Source of the DNA: Smallanthus sonchifolius
Lineage: Eukaryota > Streptophyta > Magnoliopsida > Asterales > Asteraceae
Reading direction: 5' to 3'
Length of the DNA: 64,000 bases
Assembly (NCBI GenBank): GCA_023525975.1
Contig: CM042021.1
Location: forward strand, 78,499,501 to 78,563,500
The position numbers and the translations under genes were made by a program. The notes beneath the pieces were generated by a model. That model made no database searches, was not told the origin of the DNA, and worked only from the letters and a program-made list of their open reading frames with translations. This document shows, one piece after another, positions 23,932-34,542 of the stretch. The first letter of the stretch is position 1. Each line of letters starts with the position of its first letter.

Positions 23932-24069
23932 CAAGATTCCCTCCACTATGTTTTATGTCATCATACAAGCTTCTTGTATCTAATTCGAATCTAGCTCCAA
24001 AGGCCATTGCTTCAGCTGCTGATGCTATATGAACTCCGAACTAGACGTTGATTCACCATCTTTACACCA
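23932..24069 (-). pseudogene. exon of a beta-hydroxyacid dehydrogenase-domain protein, fragment
   Basis: The minus strand begins after an acceptor TTTTGTAG and reads GVKMVNQ, which carries the catalytic Lys of the beta-hydroxyacid dehydrogenase family. It continues VHIASAAEAMAFGAR and LYDDIKHSGGNL, ending at donor GTATGA (23931). This is closest to the dehydrogenase domain of the large plant protein that also carries a class II aldolase-like domain. A one-base insertion between MVNQ and VHIA (CGTCTAGTTCGGA) breaks the frame. It is a different gene from the HPAT exons 340 bp away, yet in the same orientation, so the block looks like transposon-captured exons. Confidence 0.72.
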
Positions 24070-24308
24070 CTACAAAATAGAGAAATAATACATATACACA
24101 TGTATTTAATGTATTATCAAAATTAATGAATGTGCTTCCAATAGGACATGCATTAGCCCAGTCTAAAGCAATTTCAATGGACGAAACAGTGACGCCAACG
24201 GAAGGAAATAAGGGTAGGAGGCATACCCAAATTCTACTTCTAAGTTCTAACCCAAATTCTATAGGTCCAACCCAAATTTAACAGTAAACAATAAAAAATG
24301 AAAAATCA
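24070..24308. other. unassigned sequence between captured exon and MITE
   Basis: Contains a minus-strand open stretch reading SIEIALDWANACPIGSTF near 24130-24200 that might be another exon fragment. I do not recognise its family. Confidence 0.3.
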
Positions 24309-24317
24309 TAAAATAAA

Positions 24318-24678
24318 GGCAAATTGGTATTTAATAATCCAAACTATGACTCATTGGCTGATAATAATCCAAACTAACAGTTTGGCTGGTGATAATCCCA
24401 ACTTTCACTTTTGTTGTTAATTCCTGTCCCAGTAGCATAATCATCATAGATTTACACTCGATTTACACTTATTTTCGCTCAAAATAACGATTTTAAATGA
24501 CATGAAGAAATGTACAAGCGAAATCGAGTGGGAATCAAGTGTAAATATATAATGATTATGCTACTGGGACTGCCATTGACAACAAAAGTGAAAGTCTGAA
24601 TTATCACCAGCCAAACTGCTAGTTTGGATTATTATCAACCAACGAGTTATAGTTTGGATTATTAAAAACCAATTTGCC
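24318..24678. mobile_element. foldback MITE, Mutator-like (9-bp target duplication)
   Basis: A 361-bp element whose ends are long imperfect inverted repeats: GGCAAATTGGTATTTAATAA at the left and the complement of GGCAAATTGGTTTTTAATAA at the right. Pairing continues inwards through TAATCCAAACTA, GGCTGGTGATAAT and TAGCATAATCAT to a loop near 24490. It is flanked by a perfect 9-bp direct repeat TAAAATAAA (24309-24317 and 24679-24687), the length produced by Mutator-like transposases. It encodes nothing. The flanks are AT-rich, so a chance 9-bp match is possible, but long inverted repeats plus an exact duplication make the call firm. Confidence 0.85.
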
Positions 24679-24869
24679 TAAAATAAAATATCATGACTAA
24701 ATCATCAAATCCATACAGATCAACATTACACATTCACATATTTAGTACCTGACACTTTAAACTTAACAACTTTAGCACCTCAAACTAAACTTTAGTAATT
24801 ATAATAGCATAAATTGCATAAATCTGTTTTCGTTAAATATAAATTCTAAATTACCAATCTGTATTTATC

Positions 24870-25190
24870 TGATAAGGTTTGAAGCAGTAGATTGATCTTC
24901 AAATTAGGAAGAAAGGAATAAGAACAATCAAAAGTAGGGTTTAATTGATGGCATTCAACAGAAAACACAAAAGGAACTATCCAGGGTTGTGCCCTCTCTC
25001 ACTACAATCGTAGGAGCCTAACAAACTCACAATCACTCACACACCTCACCAGCCTTATTCTACCCCTACATATACTATCTCTCCTCTAACCAACTCCTAG
25101 CCACTTTGATAAAACTCCCCTTTGCCCTTCCTAGAATATACATGTAACATTTTAGCTTTATCTTTAACAAGGAGAGATGAATCTCTATCA
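24870..25190 (-). repeat. 3' LTR of the gag-protease element
   Basis: Runs on the minus strand from TGATAGAGATTCATC to AAACCTTATCA. Nearly identical to the copy at 26991-27311, with single-base differences near 25129, 25156 and 25187. The gag-protease frame reads on into this LTR and stops at 25097. Confidence 0.88.
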
Positions 25191-26917
25191 TTACTTCCCC
25201 CTTCCAAAAAAGTCTTGACCTCAAGACTTGTAGTCGCAAACCGATCAGGAGGCATTATTGCAGGCTGCAGAGGGTCATTTGGCACATTGCCCCGAGAAGA
25301 CAGGGCAGCAGAAACACCCTTGAGCCGGACTGGAATACCTTTGTAATCAAACTGCATCAAGGCCTTAGGCCAATCATGGAGCACTGCACCCAAGGAATGT
25401 ATCCATTCCATTCCCAAAATGAAATCAAGACTGCCCATATCAAAAACCAAAGCGTCCAACTCGAACGAGCTCGGACCAAGCTGAATCGGAAGCTTAAGGC
25501 AGCGGTCAGTGACAACAACCCGCTGCTCAGCTCCCCAAGTGATAGGAATACCCAGAAAAGTGGTTATGGAAAGACCCAACTCACGAGCCAAACGGCGAGA
25601 CACAAAGTTATGTGTTGCCCCACTATACACCATTACACAAACCTGATGACCAAATAAGCTCCCTGCGAGACGCAAGGTGGGAGCGCCACCCTGTCCAGCC
25701 ACGAGACCCGGGGATTCCAAAGCCAGAAAGGAACCCGTAGGTGAGTCCCCTGTCGAAGGAGTAACAGGAGAACCCGGAGCTTTCAAAGCACAATTTTCCC
25801 CCTCCAAGGAGTCATACTCATCTTCTCCAAGAAGCAGAGCCCGAAGGGAACCTTCCGGGCACTTGGGAGCCGGCCCATACAGTTGACCACATCGAAAACA
25901 CAGTCCCTTCTTTCGACGATCTTCTCACTCGGTGCGAGAGAGAGACCGAACCCCTCTATCCCGATGAGGCAAGGTCCTAACATCAGTGGATGAAGGAGAG
26001 GTGGAAGACATCAATGAACGGGTAGGGTCAAAGGGATTGGTAGAACCGTTAGCCCTAGACTCCAAACTAGCAGGACTCTTGACCTCAGAACGGTTGCCCA
26101 TAGCAAACACCTCACCCATCCCCGACGCAGTCCATCCCATCGGATGAAGGTAACGAAAACGGTTACGGGAAGAATTACCAGAACCCGGTCGTAACATAGC
26201 GTCCACATCCTTGGCTAAATACATGGCGTCCAAATGAGAAAGAGGGCGATGGAGACGCACCCACTGCTTCACATCATCCTTTAAACCCGCCACAAAATAA
26301 CCCAGTCCCTGAGATTCCGGCAAATGAGGAACCAATGACAGTAGATACTCAAAATCATCAATGTAATCGTAAATGGAATCCGATTGTTGGATATTGGCGA
26401 GTTGTTCATATGGATTTTGGATTTCCAGACCACCAAAACGTTGGAGCAGCTCGGATTGAAAATCCGTCCACGAAAGGGAGGGACGAACCTGAGTGATGAT
26501 CGTGAACCAGTGCTGAGCTACCCCTGTCATGCTCAATTGAGCGAGTTGCAAACGGGTATCGTCGGAAGTAGAATTGATATCAAAATACAGAGTCGCCTTC
26601 TTAATCCAGCCCTGAGCATCAAAGCCAGAAAACTCCGGCAGCTTAATCTTCTTAACAGCCCAAGGGAGGTTGGTCAAAGAATCGGATTTGGAAGCGGGCG
26701 TCGAGAAATCCAGAATCGAAGGCCCAGAACCCGACGAACCATCCATGGGTCGCGTCTCTTGCGATTTCATCCATGCTAATACCTCTTGCCGGAAAACGAC
26801 GGATTCCTCCTTATCGGCCGTCAAGGAGATTAATGTTGATTTGATCTCCGTCACATCCGATTGGAGTTACTGAATTTGTTGCTCATGAGCATCCAGACGA
26901 GATTGATGATTGACCAT
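25097..26917 (-). pseudogene. Gypsy gag-protease polyprotein, two stops
   Basis: One frame of 606 codons starts at the ATG at 26917 (MVNHQSRLDAHEQQ). A TAA at 26867-26869 and a TGA at 25925-25927 interrupt it. The gag part has IKLPEFSGFDAQGW, GVAQHWF and LLQRFGG, typical of Ty3 capsid. Next is a knuckle CFRCGQLYGPAPKC whose usual His is replaced by Pro. The retropepsin-like domain follows (VMVYSGATHNFVS and FILGMEWIHSLG). Its catalytic Asp is changed to Tyr (YSGA instead of DSGA), so the protease should be dead. The C-terminus extends into the LTR. Capsid could still be supplied only if the stops are read through. Confidence 0.85.
25191..25203 (-). other. polypurine tract of the gag-protease element
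   Basis: Minus strand GGAAGGGGGAAGTAA abuts the LTR start TGATAGAG. Its place immediately after the protease shows that the pol deletion is part of the element's structure. Confidence 0.7.
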
Positions 26918-26990
26918 GATTGCAGCAAGTCACAAGTGAAGGAAACGGAATTTGATGAATCGACAGCAGAGGGAAGGCAGGTCGGACCAA

Positions 26991-27311
26991 TGATAAGGTT
27001 TGAAGCAGTAGATTGATCTTCAAATTAGGAAGAAAGGAATAAGAACAATCAAAAGTAGGGTTTAATTGATGGCATTCAACAGAAAACACAAAAGGAACTA
27101 TCCAGGGTTGTGCCCTCTCTCACTACAATCGTAGGAGCCTAACAAACTCACAATCACTCACACACCTCACCAGCCTTATTCTACCCCTACATATACTATC
27201 TCTCCTCTAACCAACTCCTAGCCACTTTGATAAAACTCCCCTTTGCCCCTCCTAGAATATACATGTAACATTTTAGGTTTATCTTTAACAAGGAGAGATG
27301 AATCTCTGTCA
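26991..27311 (-). repeat. 5' LTR of the gag-protease element
   Basis: Second LTR copy. The minus-strand sequence just inside it, TTGGTCCGACCTGCC, is the expected place of the primer binding site but does not match the initiator-Met type used by the other elements. I cannot name the tRNA. Confidence 0.85.
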
Positions 27312-27399
27312 TCATTCATGTAAATTGAGTGTAAGACTAATTTCAATTGCATAAATTGCATAAATCTGTTTTCAACATTTTTAACAATTGCACAAATCA

Positions 27400-27803
27400 T
27401 TTTTCATTCTAGATGTTAAATCTATGTTTATATTCAAGTTTCATACGTAAAAATGCCATCTTTTTATCCAAAACCCGAAAACCCCAAAAAGAACAAAAAC
27501 TCAGATCTAGATCAGATCGTTACCTGTATCGAGCTTCTGATTCGGAGGTTTTGCTCACGAGCTATGGAGTAACACACTTCTTCAAACTCGGGTCGATCCG
27601 CCAACTTTCTCTCTCTACGGTTTCTCTCTCTAGAACTTGCAAATGAGAATTATGGAGTGTGTTGGCTATTTAAAGGGAGGAGACTCCTCTCCTCGAGTTC
27701 GTCGGCCCATCTGGCCCGGCCCGTCACGCCTCGTTCGTTTATTCCGTTCGTTTCGCGTTTAACCCGTTATTTTTAATCGTCATTTTATTTTTGGGATGTT
27801 ACA
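27400..27803 (-). repeat. truncated 3' LTR of Gypsy B
   Basis: Matches about 45190-45583 of the 5' LTR (shared TTCATTCTAGATG, promoter block with TATTTAAAGGGAGG, terminal GGGATGTTACA). The R/U5 part is missing at its left edge, where the flank of the gag-protease element begins. A TATTTAAA box with a GAGAGAGAAA-rich leader on the minus strand (about 27600-27680) marks the LTR promoter. Confidence 0.82.
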
Positions 27804-27818
27804 AGTCTACCCCCCTTA
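27804..27818 (-). other. polypurine tract of Gypsy B
   Basis: Minus strand AAGGGGGGTAGACT abuts the LTR start TGTAACATCCC. It immediately follows the pol tail. Confidence 0.8.
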
Positions 27819-27841
27819 CAATAGGTTTCGTCCCCGAAACC

Positions 27842-29241
27842 TGTCATATGTCAAATACTTGAGGGTATGACTCCCTCATTTCCGTCTCCATTTCCCAAGT
27901 AGATTCCAATCCCTTCCGGTGCTTCCATTGGACTTTAACCAATTGAATAACCATATTACGCAAACGCTTCTCCTTTCTGTCTAAGATGGCCACGGGTTCC
28001 TCAATGTAGTTAAGGTTGTTGTCGACCTCGATGTCAGTAAGTGGTACGTGAGCCGATTCATCCGCCAAACACTTTCGCAAGTGTGATACATGGAAGGTAT
28101 GACGAATCTCACTTAACTCATCAGGCTACTCCAACCGATAAGTTACTTCACCAACCCGTGCCATTATCCTGAATGGTCCGACAAACCTCGGACTTAACTT
28201 TCCTCTCTTTCTGTATCGTATGATTCCCTTCCACGGTGACACTTTCAACATTACTCTGTCCCCAACATCAAACTCAATAGGCCTTCGTCGTTTATCCGCA
28301 TAGGATTTCTAACGATCTTATGTGACCTTCATTCGTGTTTTGATTTGATCAAACCTTTCCGACGTTTCTCTTACGACTTCAAGAATTCCTAATTCCTTCT
28401 GTCCAATCTCACCCCAACAAACCGGGGTCCTGCATCTTCTCCCATACAACATTTCGTAAGGCGGCATGCCTATCGTCGTGTGATGACTTTTGTTGTAGGA
28501 GAATTCGGCTAACGGTAGATGACTGTCCCAACTGCCACTGAAGTCGATAATACAAGCACGAAGCATATCCTCCAATGTTTGAATGATCCTTTCGGACTGA
28601 CCATCCGTTTGCGGGTGGTATGCCGTGCTGATATTAAGCCTCGTGCCCATCGCCTCGTGAAATATTTTCCAGAACCTCGATGTGAATCGTGTGTCCCGGT
28701 CAGATACAATCGTCAAAGGCATCCCATGTCGTGCTAGTACTTCATTAATAAATACTTTCGCTAACCTTTCCGACGAGAACGTCTCACGAATAGGTAGGAA
28801 ATGAGCACTCTTCGTTAAACGGTCCACGATTACCCAAATGGTGTCATGACCTTTAGCTGTACGTGGTAGCTTGGTTATGAAGTCCATGGTAATGTGTTCC
28901 CACTTCCATTCTGGTATATCGAGCGATTGAATCTTTCCATACGGTTTCTGATGTTTAGCTTTTACTTACGAGCAAGTCAAGCACTTGCTTACGTACTTTG
29001 TCACTTCGTGTTTCATTCCAGGCCACTAGTATTCCTTCCTCAGATCTTGGTACATTTTGTTGGTACCGGGATGGATAGAGTAACGAGACTTATAAGCCTC
29101 ATCCAAGATTTTGGTCCTAAGCTCGCCACCCATAGGTATCCATACCCGCCCAAAACGTGTCCTAACACCAAGGGTGTTATATTCCAACTTGCCCTGTTGG
29201 CCAACCATTCTTTCCTTCTTTATGTTTTCTTCCTTAAGTGA
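27842..29241 (-). pseudogene. Gypsy B integrase and pol C-terminus, broken
   Basis: Sense order: zinc-binding H2C2 finger (YSIHPGTNKMYQDL, stop, then CLTC), core with MDFITKLPR, IVSDRDTRFTSRF and HPQTDGQSERIIQ carrying the D, D and E catalytic residues. Then PYEMLYGRRCRTPVCWGEIG, the SYADKRRRPIEF and LKVSPWKG module, SPRFVGPF and VSHLRKCLADE, ending YPQVFDI. Stops at about 29025, 28968, 28317 and 28120 break the frame. The core segment 28318-28887 remains open. Confidence 0.9.
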
Positions 29242-30143
29242 TTCATCTTAAGCTCTTTCAATTTCCCTCATCACATCTGATGTTACCACCAACTGGCAAG
29301 CTTTCACTCTAATAGGAGCAGGCACATCCTTTCGGCTTAGAGCGTCAGCCACCACGTTTGCCTTTCCACGATGGTATATGATTTCACAGTCATAGTCTTT
29401 CAATAGTTCCAACCATCGTCTCAGCCTCATATTAAGTTCCCTTTGTTCGAAGAAGTACTTCAAACTTTTGTGGTCGGAGTAAATAGTAAACTTCACCCCG
29501 TAAAGGTAGTGCCTCCAGATTTTCAATGTGAATACGACAGCAGCAAGTTCCAAATCATGAATCGGATAATTGAATTCGTGAACCTTCAACTGTCATGATG
29601 CATACGCGATCACTCTCCCGTGTTGCATCAGCACGCACCCCAATCCCTGACCCGAAGCGTCAGAGTATACCACCAAGTCTTCATTGCCCTCGGGAAGGGC
29701 CAAGACTGGAGCTTGGGTTAGCTTCTCCTTCAATTCCTTAAACGCCTCATCCTGGGTCGAACCCCATTCGTACTTTACCTCCTTCCGAGTCAACTTTGTC
29801 AACGGCGAAGCTATTTTTGAAAAATCATGGATGAATCTCCGATAGTAGCCTGCCAACCCCAAGAAACTACGGATCTTAGTTGGCGTCTTAGGAATATCCC
29901 AATCTCTTACCGTCATTATCTTTGCTGGGTCAACCATAATGCCGTTCGGGTTGATGACGTGACCTAGGAATTGGACTTCCCTAAGTCAGAACGCGCATTT
30001 GGAGAACTTAGCATACAACTTCTCCTTCTTCAAGGCTTCCAACACTTCCTTCAAGTGACATGCATGATCACCCTCATTCTTGGAGTAGATGAGGATATCA
30101 TCGATGAACACTATTACCGATCGGTCCAGCATCGGTCGACATA
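29242..30143 (-). pseudogene. Gypsy B reverse transcriptase C-terminal half and RNase H
   Basis: Begins at the solo-LTR insertion with CRPMLDRS, then VFIDDIL (catalytic Asp pair of Ty3 RT, about 30095), LREVQFLGHVINPNGI and IRSFLGLAGYYRRFI. RNase H-like VVYSDASGQGLGCVLMQ, LELAAVVFTLKIWRHYLYG and YSDHKSLKYFF follow, then RKDVPAP. Stops at about 29985 and 29590 interrupt it. The missing N-terminal half is at 32423-32880, on the other side of the inserted LTR. Confidence 0.9.
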
Positions 30144-32422
30144 TGTAAAGGCCCCTTTCCCGGGTAACCTCACTTGTTGGATTTACTCATAAACATAGTC
30201 ATAAAATACTGAATTTATATTAAAAACATTCGTCATCCAATTACATAATCATAACAGCGGAAGTCTTTACAATTAAAAACATAACATTGTTCGAAGACAT
30301 ATAAAACAAAAGAGGGATGTCAGTCTCGTGCTGGGTAACCTCCACGCCATCGCACGACCTCATCTTCCTTTACCTGAAATGTATACTAAAAGTCAGCTAA
30401 CGCTGATGAGTTCTAGTTTAATGCAATTAGATATAAACATTCTTTTCTTTATAAGTATGCATAATTATATATATACGTTTATATAGGTACACATTGACTT
30501 GAATTGCTTCTCATCTATCATTCTTCGAAAATACATATAGATATATATTCACATCATTGGTCTCATTTATTTTCATAACTTTTGCTTCTCTTTCTTCTTT
30601 ATTTTGTGATTACATATTTATATGCATTCACCTTTTCTTTTCTTTTCTTTTACATTCATGGGTAATACTCTTAAGGGTGATCAACCCGTCTTTTGGTTGC
30701 GAAGGTCACAAAGACAATCGCCGAGGTCCATCGTCATGGCCCACCTATACTTACAACCGTCCGGCAACAAGTGTCGTCCGTCATTTTATTCTTACAACCG
30801 TCCGGCAACCTTTGTCCGTCCGTCATGACTTACAACCGTCCTACCGTCGTAGGCCGTAATTCGCCCGTCTACCCGAAGGTATCCGTTTCCCATGCGACTA
30901 TTATTTATACAACCGTTCTACTATAAGATGCCAATTTTTCTTAGACCGTCCGTTAATAACTTTAGTACGTCCTAGCTGATGAAGGAACACACTTGTGGCA
31001 TTCGTACGTCCTAGCTGATGAAGGAACGCACTTGTCCCGGTTGTACGATAGTCACGTGGTCGTCCGTCTACCGAAGTAGCCGTTATCATCAAAGCGTCCA
31101 TAACGTTTTCTTATACTTGGCAAGCAATATATACATGGATATAAAGCAAGATTTCTTCTTTACACGTTATGTCATACTTTCGTTCATTCTTTAAAAATCA
31201 TACGTTTCATTCTTTATTCATAATTCTATTTCGTGTAAAGATATATATATATATATATATATATTTGTATACCACGTATGATCACATTGACATTCATAAC
31301 TGTTATTCATTTAGTGTATACATTTCAGCCCCAAAACATTTATAAATCATTTGCACATAAGATAGAAGGGGGCACATAGAACTCACCTGATGAGTAGTTT
31401 CTGAAATACACTAAGCTGGCTACTGAGCGTCACTAATGTTACTCACGATCTGTATAATAAAGTCATACTCGTAAGGTAGTGCTCCTAGATGACATTAGAC
31501 ATTACTATGCTTGAACTTAGTAGTTTCGATGGATTTGCTTTATCAAAACTTGATAGTTTCGATAGGTTGCTTCTGTCGAAACTTGGTAGTTTTGATAGGT
31601 TGCTTCTGTCGAAACTTGGTAGTTTCGATAGGTTGCTTCTGTCGAAACTTTGTAGTTTCGATAAGTAACTTAGGTGTAATCTTAGCTTCGGATCGGATCG
31701 TGGGCTTATGTCGAAACTATGGTAGTTTTGATGGGTATGCATATATCGAAACTGAGTAGTTTCGATGGGTCTGCACATATCAAAACTACTGCACATATCG
31801 AAACTAAGTAGTTTCGATGGGTCTGCACATATCGAAACTACTGCACATATCGAAACTAAGTAGTTTCGATGGGTCTGCACATATCGAAACTAAGTAGTTT
31901 CGATGGGCCTGCACATCGTCTTCCCCAAAAATCTGAAGTTTTTTTTTGCATACAAGTCTGATCGAGTCAATATCTAAATTTTTCTTTGATCACAACGTTC
32001 GTTTTTCATTCTAGATGCTATACCTAAGCTCACTTTCAAGTTTCATCCGCAAAATCGTTATCTTTTTAGCCAAAACCCGAAACTTCCCAAAACGAACAAA
32101 AACTCATAATGTGATCGAATCGTTACCTGGATTGTAATTCTGATTCAGAGGTTTTGCTCACGGGCTCAGCTGTAACGTGCTCCTCCAATCTCGTGACGAT
32201 CCGTCGACTTTCTCTCTCTAGACCCGAGCTCTACTTTCTCTCTCTAGAAGCTGCGTGAGTGTGGAATGAGCAGGGAAGAGGGCTGCCTTGCCTTATATAT
32301 ATACCTGGGCTTCCCTCGGCCCATTGAAGCCGAGCCTAAGCCCTCTCCCTTTTGTTTAAATATTCCGACTAAATCACCGGTCTCGCTATATTTATTCGTT
32401 TTATTATTTTTGGGATGTTACA
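30144..32422 (-). mobile_element. solo LTR inserted in the RT of Gypsy B
   Basis: A 2279-bp LTR, TGTAAAGGCCCC at the left and GGGATGTTACA at the right, flanked by a perfect duplication ACATA (30139-30143 and 32423-32427). It is related to, but diverged from, the Gypsy B LTR. No internal region remains, so it is a product of LTR-LTR recombination. Removing it rejoins the RT between NMV and CRPMLDRS. It contains a palindromic repeat array and a TATA-like ATATATATA promoter region near 32290. Confidence 0.9.
31518..31905. repeat. palindromic minisatellite in the solo LTR
   Basis: About ten units of roughly 30-35 bases built on TAGTTTCGAT and its complement ATCGAAACTA. Typical unit edges pair as ATCGAAACTA-AG-TAGTTTCGAT (for example about 31798-31819 and 31883-31904). 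Two sub-families are visible, one with GGTTGCTTCTG and one with GGGTCTGCACAT. The array gives an artificial 131-aa minus-strand ORF. Confidence 0.88.
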
Positions 32423-33420
32423 ACATACCATATTCATTAAGTCCATGAACGTTGTGGGGGCGTTCGTCAATCCAAAGGAAATCACGCGGAACTCGAAATG
32501 TCCATAACGCGTGCGAAATGCGGTTTTCGGTATGTCTTCTTCCCTCACCTTTAACTGATGGTACCCGAATCGAAGGTCGATTTTTGAGAACCAACTTGCG
32601 CCTTATAATTGATCAAACAAGTCGTCGATCCTTGGTAAAGGTTACATGTTCTTCACCATTCGTTTATTCAACTCACGATAATCAATACACATTCTCATCG
32701 AACCGTCCTTCTTCTTCACAAACAACACAGGAGCACCACAAGGCCAGATGCTCGGTTGGATAAATTTTTTCTCAAGTAATTCATCTAGTTGTGCCATTAG
32801 TTCTTTCATCTCCACTAGTGCTAGTCGATATAGAGCCTTAGCCACAGGCTGGGCATCTGGTACTAAGTCAATTCAGAACTCGATCTCTCTGTCGGGTGGT
32901 ATCCCAGGCAAATCCTCTAGAAACACCTCCGGGTACTCGCGTACCACGGGTACATCTTCTAGTTCCTTCACTCCCTTACACTTGTCAATCACGTACACCA
33001 GATAAGCCTCGCATCCGCGTCTCAGGTAATCTGCTGCTTTAATCATTGTGATAACGTTAGGCATCGGGGCGTCACGATCTCTAAAAACCTCGATTTCACT
33101 ACCATCTGGAGCCTTGAGTCGGATTATCTTTCGTTTACATATGATTTGTGCTTCGTTGGCAGTTAACCAATCCATACCCAACACGACATCAAACCCTCCC
33201 AAAACCATAACAAACAATCTGATAGGGAACCTATGACCTTCTATTTTTATCGTGGAGTTGTCAACTACATCGGTCACTCTCGAAGTTCTACCCTCAGCGG
33301 TTTCTACACTAAAGGCTCGTTCTATTTTACTAACCGTGTACTTTACTCGTTTACAGAAAGCGGCCGATATAAAACTTTTACTGGCACCCGAATCAAATAA
33401 TACAGAAAAAAAAAAGTGTT
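32423..33420 (-). pseudogene. Gypsy B protease and RT N-terminal half, broken
   Basis: Sense order: protease core VLFDSGASKSF (about 33385-33365), IKIEGHRFPIRLFVM and FDVVLGMDWL, linker EYPEVFLEDLPGIPPDREIEF, then RT start with QLDELLEKKFIQPSIWPCGAPVLFVKKKDGS and MCIDYRELN, and later GLTNAPTTFMDLMN at the insertion point. An A-run at 33408-33418 has shifted the frame between gag and protease, and stops occur near 32872 and 32640. The catalytic Asp of the protease is still present. Confidence 0.87.
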
Positions 33421-34542
33421 GTCAAGGATGAACGTACCTGACGCCACATCGGGGTCTGCCCTGGCTTGATGCAGCGTCAGTGCGTATGCTCGGGTCCTTG
33501 CCCGGGGCCTTTCATCCTTCTTTTCGGTGCTCTTCCCTTTCCCAGTTTCCCCCATTCTTGGCTTTGTGAAGTCCCTACTTAGATGCCCGGTTCCCCCATA
33601 GTTATAGCACTTGTAGAGCTGGGGACATTCACATGAGTAGTGTCCAGATTTGCCACACTTGAAGCATAGATTGGATCCCGGTCTGCACTCACCCATATGT
33701 TCCTTCCCACACTTATTACACATCGCTATCTCCTCCACCCGAGCCCTCTTATCACGAGCCTCAAACATCTTTCCACCTGTTCGTTTGTTTTAGAAGCTCG
33801 GATTCTTTTTGGATTCCTCAATGGCAACATCATTTAGTGTCAGGTCATCATACACTACACCACTGAGTTCCACCACCGAATCATAGGTGCTAGGGGTGTT
33901 TGCTTTAATGAAAGTACGGACCTTATCCGGCAAACCTTGGATGTAGCAAGAAATTTTTCTCTACTCAGTCGTGATCAAATGCGGCACCAGACGTGCCAGT
34001 TCATTGAATCTAGTAGTGTATTGACGATGTGTTTTACTTCCAGCTTTAAATCCCAGAAACTCTCTTTCCACCTTCTCGATTTCATTCCTCGGGCAGAAGT
34101 TCTTGATCACCAATTTTTTCAAATCGTTCCACAGCATTGCGTCAACCGTCTCGTCCCCCTTAGCTTGACGTACACCTTCCCACCAATGGGATGCTTCCTC
34201 CCTCAAGGAGTTAGCAGCAAATTTCACAACTTAATTTTCTCGACACTCGCTCAGACGGATGGCGGCTTCCATACGTATCACCCGGTCAAAAGTAGCTATC
34301 GCGTCTTTCTTTTCGGTCAGAACCGGCGGGTCGAATGCCTTGAAGGACTTATAGTCTCAACCGCGAGCAGGTGTACGTTAACTGCCTCAATGATCGGGGC
34401 ATCAGGTGCCGTGTTTGACCTGCCCGCCTCATTAGCCTTCTTCAATGTTTCTACCAACAGGTCTGGCCAGGTAGCCTTCATCAGCTCAATAAACTCGCGT
34501 GCCAGGGCCGCCTTCACTTCCGGTTCGAAAGTGAAATGTTAT
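33343..34542 (-). pseudogene. Gypsy B gag, C-terminal two thirds
   Basis: The capsid part has AALAREFIELMKATWPDLLVE, FAANSLREEASHWWEGV, DLKKLVIKNFCPRNEIEK and TTRFNELARLVPHL. Two CCHC-like knuckles follow: CNKCGKEHMGEC, then CFKCGKSGHYSCEC and CYNYGGTGH, the last degenerate with Tyr for the second Cys. Stops at about 34340, 34230, 33960 and 33770 break it. The N-terminus continues across Copia E2 at 43134-43286. Confidence 0.87.

Larger units (their letters stand above)
24870..27311 (-). mobile_element. gag-protease-only Gypsy element with short LTRs
   Basis: A 2.44-kb element on the minus strand with 321-bp LTRs at 24870-25190 and 26991-27311. They differ at about three positions, so insertion is recent. 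The interior encodes only gag and a protease-like domain. No RT, RNase H or integrase is present, and the polypurine tract follows the protease directly. This matches the TR-GAG type of non-autonomous plant elements. I could not find a clean 5-bp target duplication (TTATC on the left, TCATT on the right). A short AAATTGCATAAATCTG stretch lies outside both ends (about 24810 and 27352), suggesting that the flanks are themselves related. Confidence 0.82.

Noticed and set aside
22700..24300. Helitron termini around the captured exons
   Set aside because: I looked for a hairpin followed by CTRR and a 5' TC end on both strands but found no convincing pair; this leaves the capture mechanism open.
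31485..31880. 131-aa minus-strand ORF with SKLPSFDRSN repeats
   Set aside because: Read-through of the palindromic minisatellite in a solo LTR; no start context or family.
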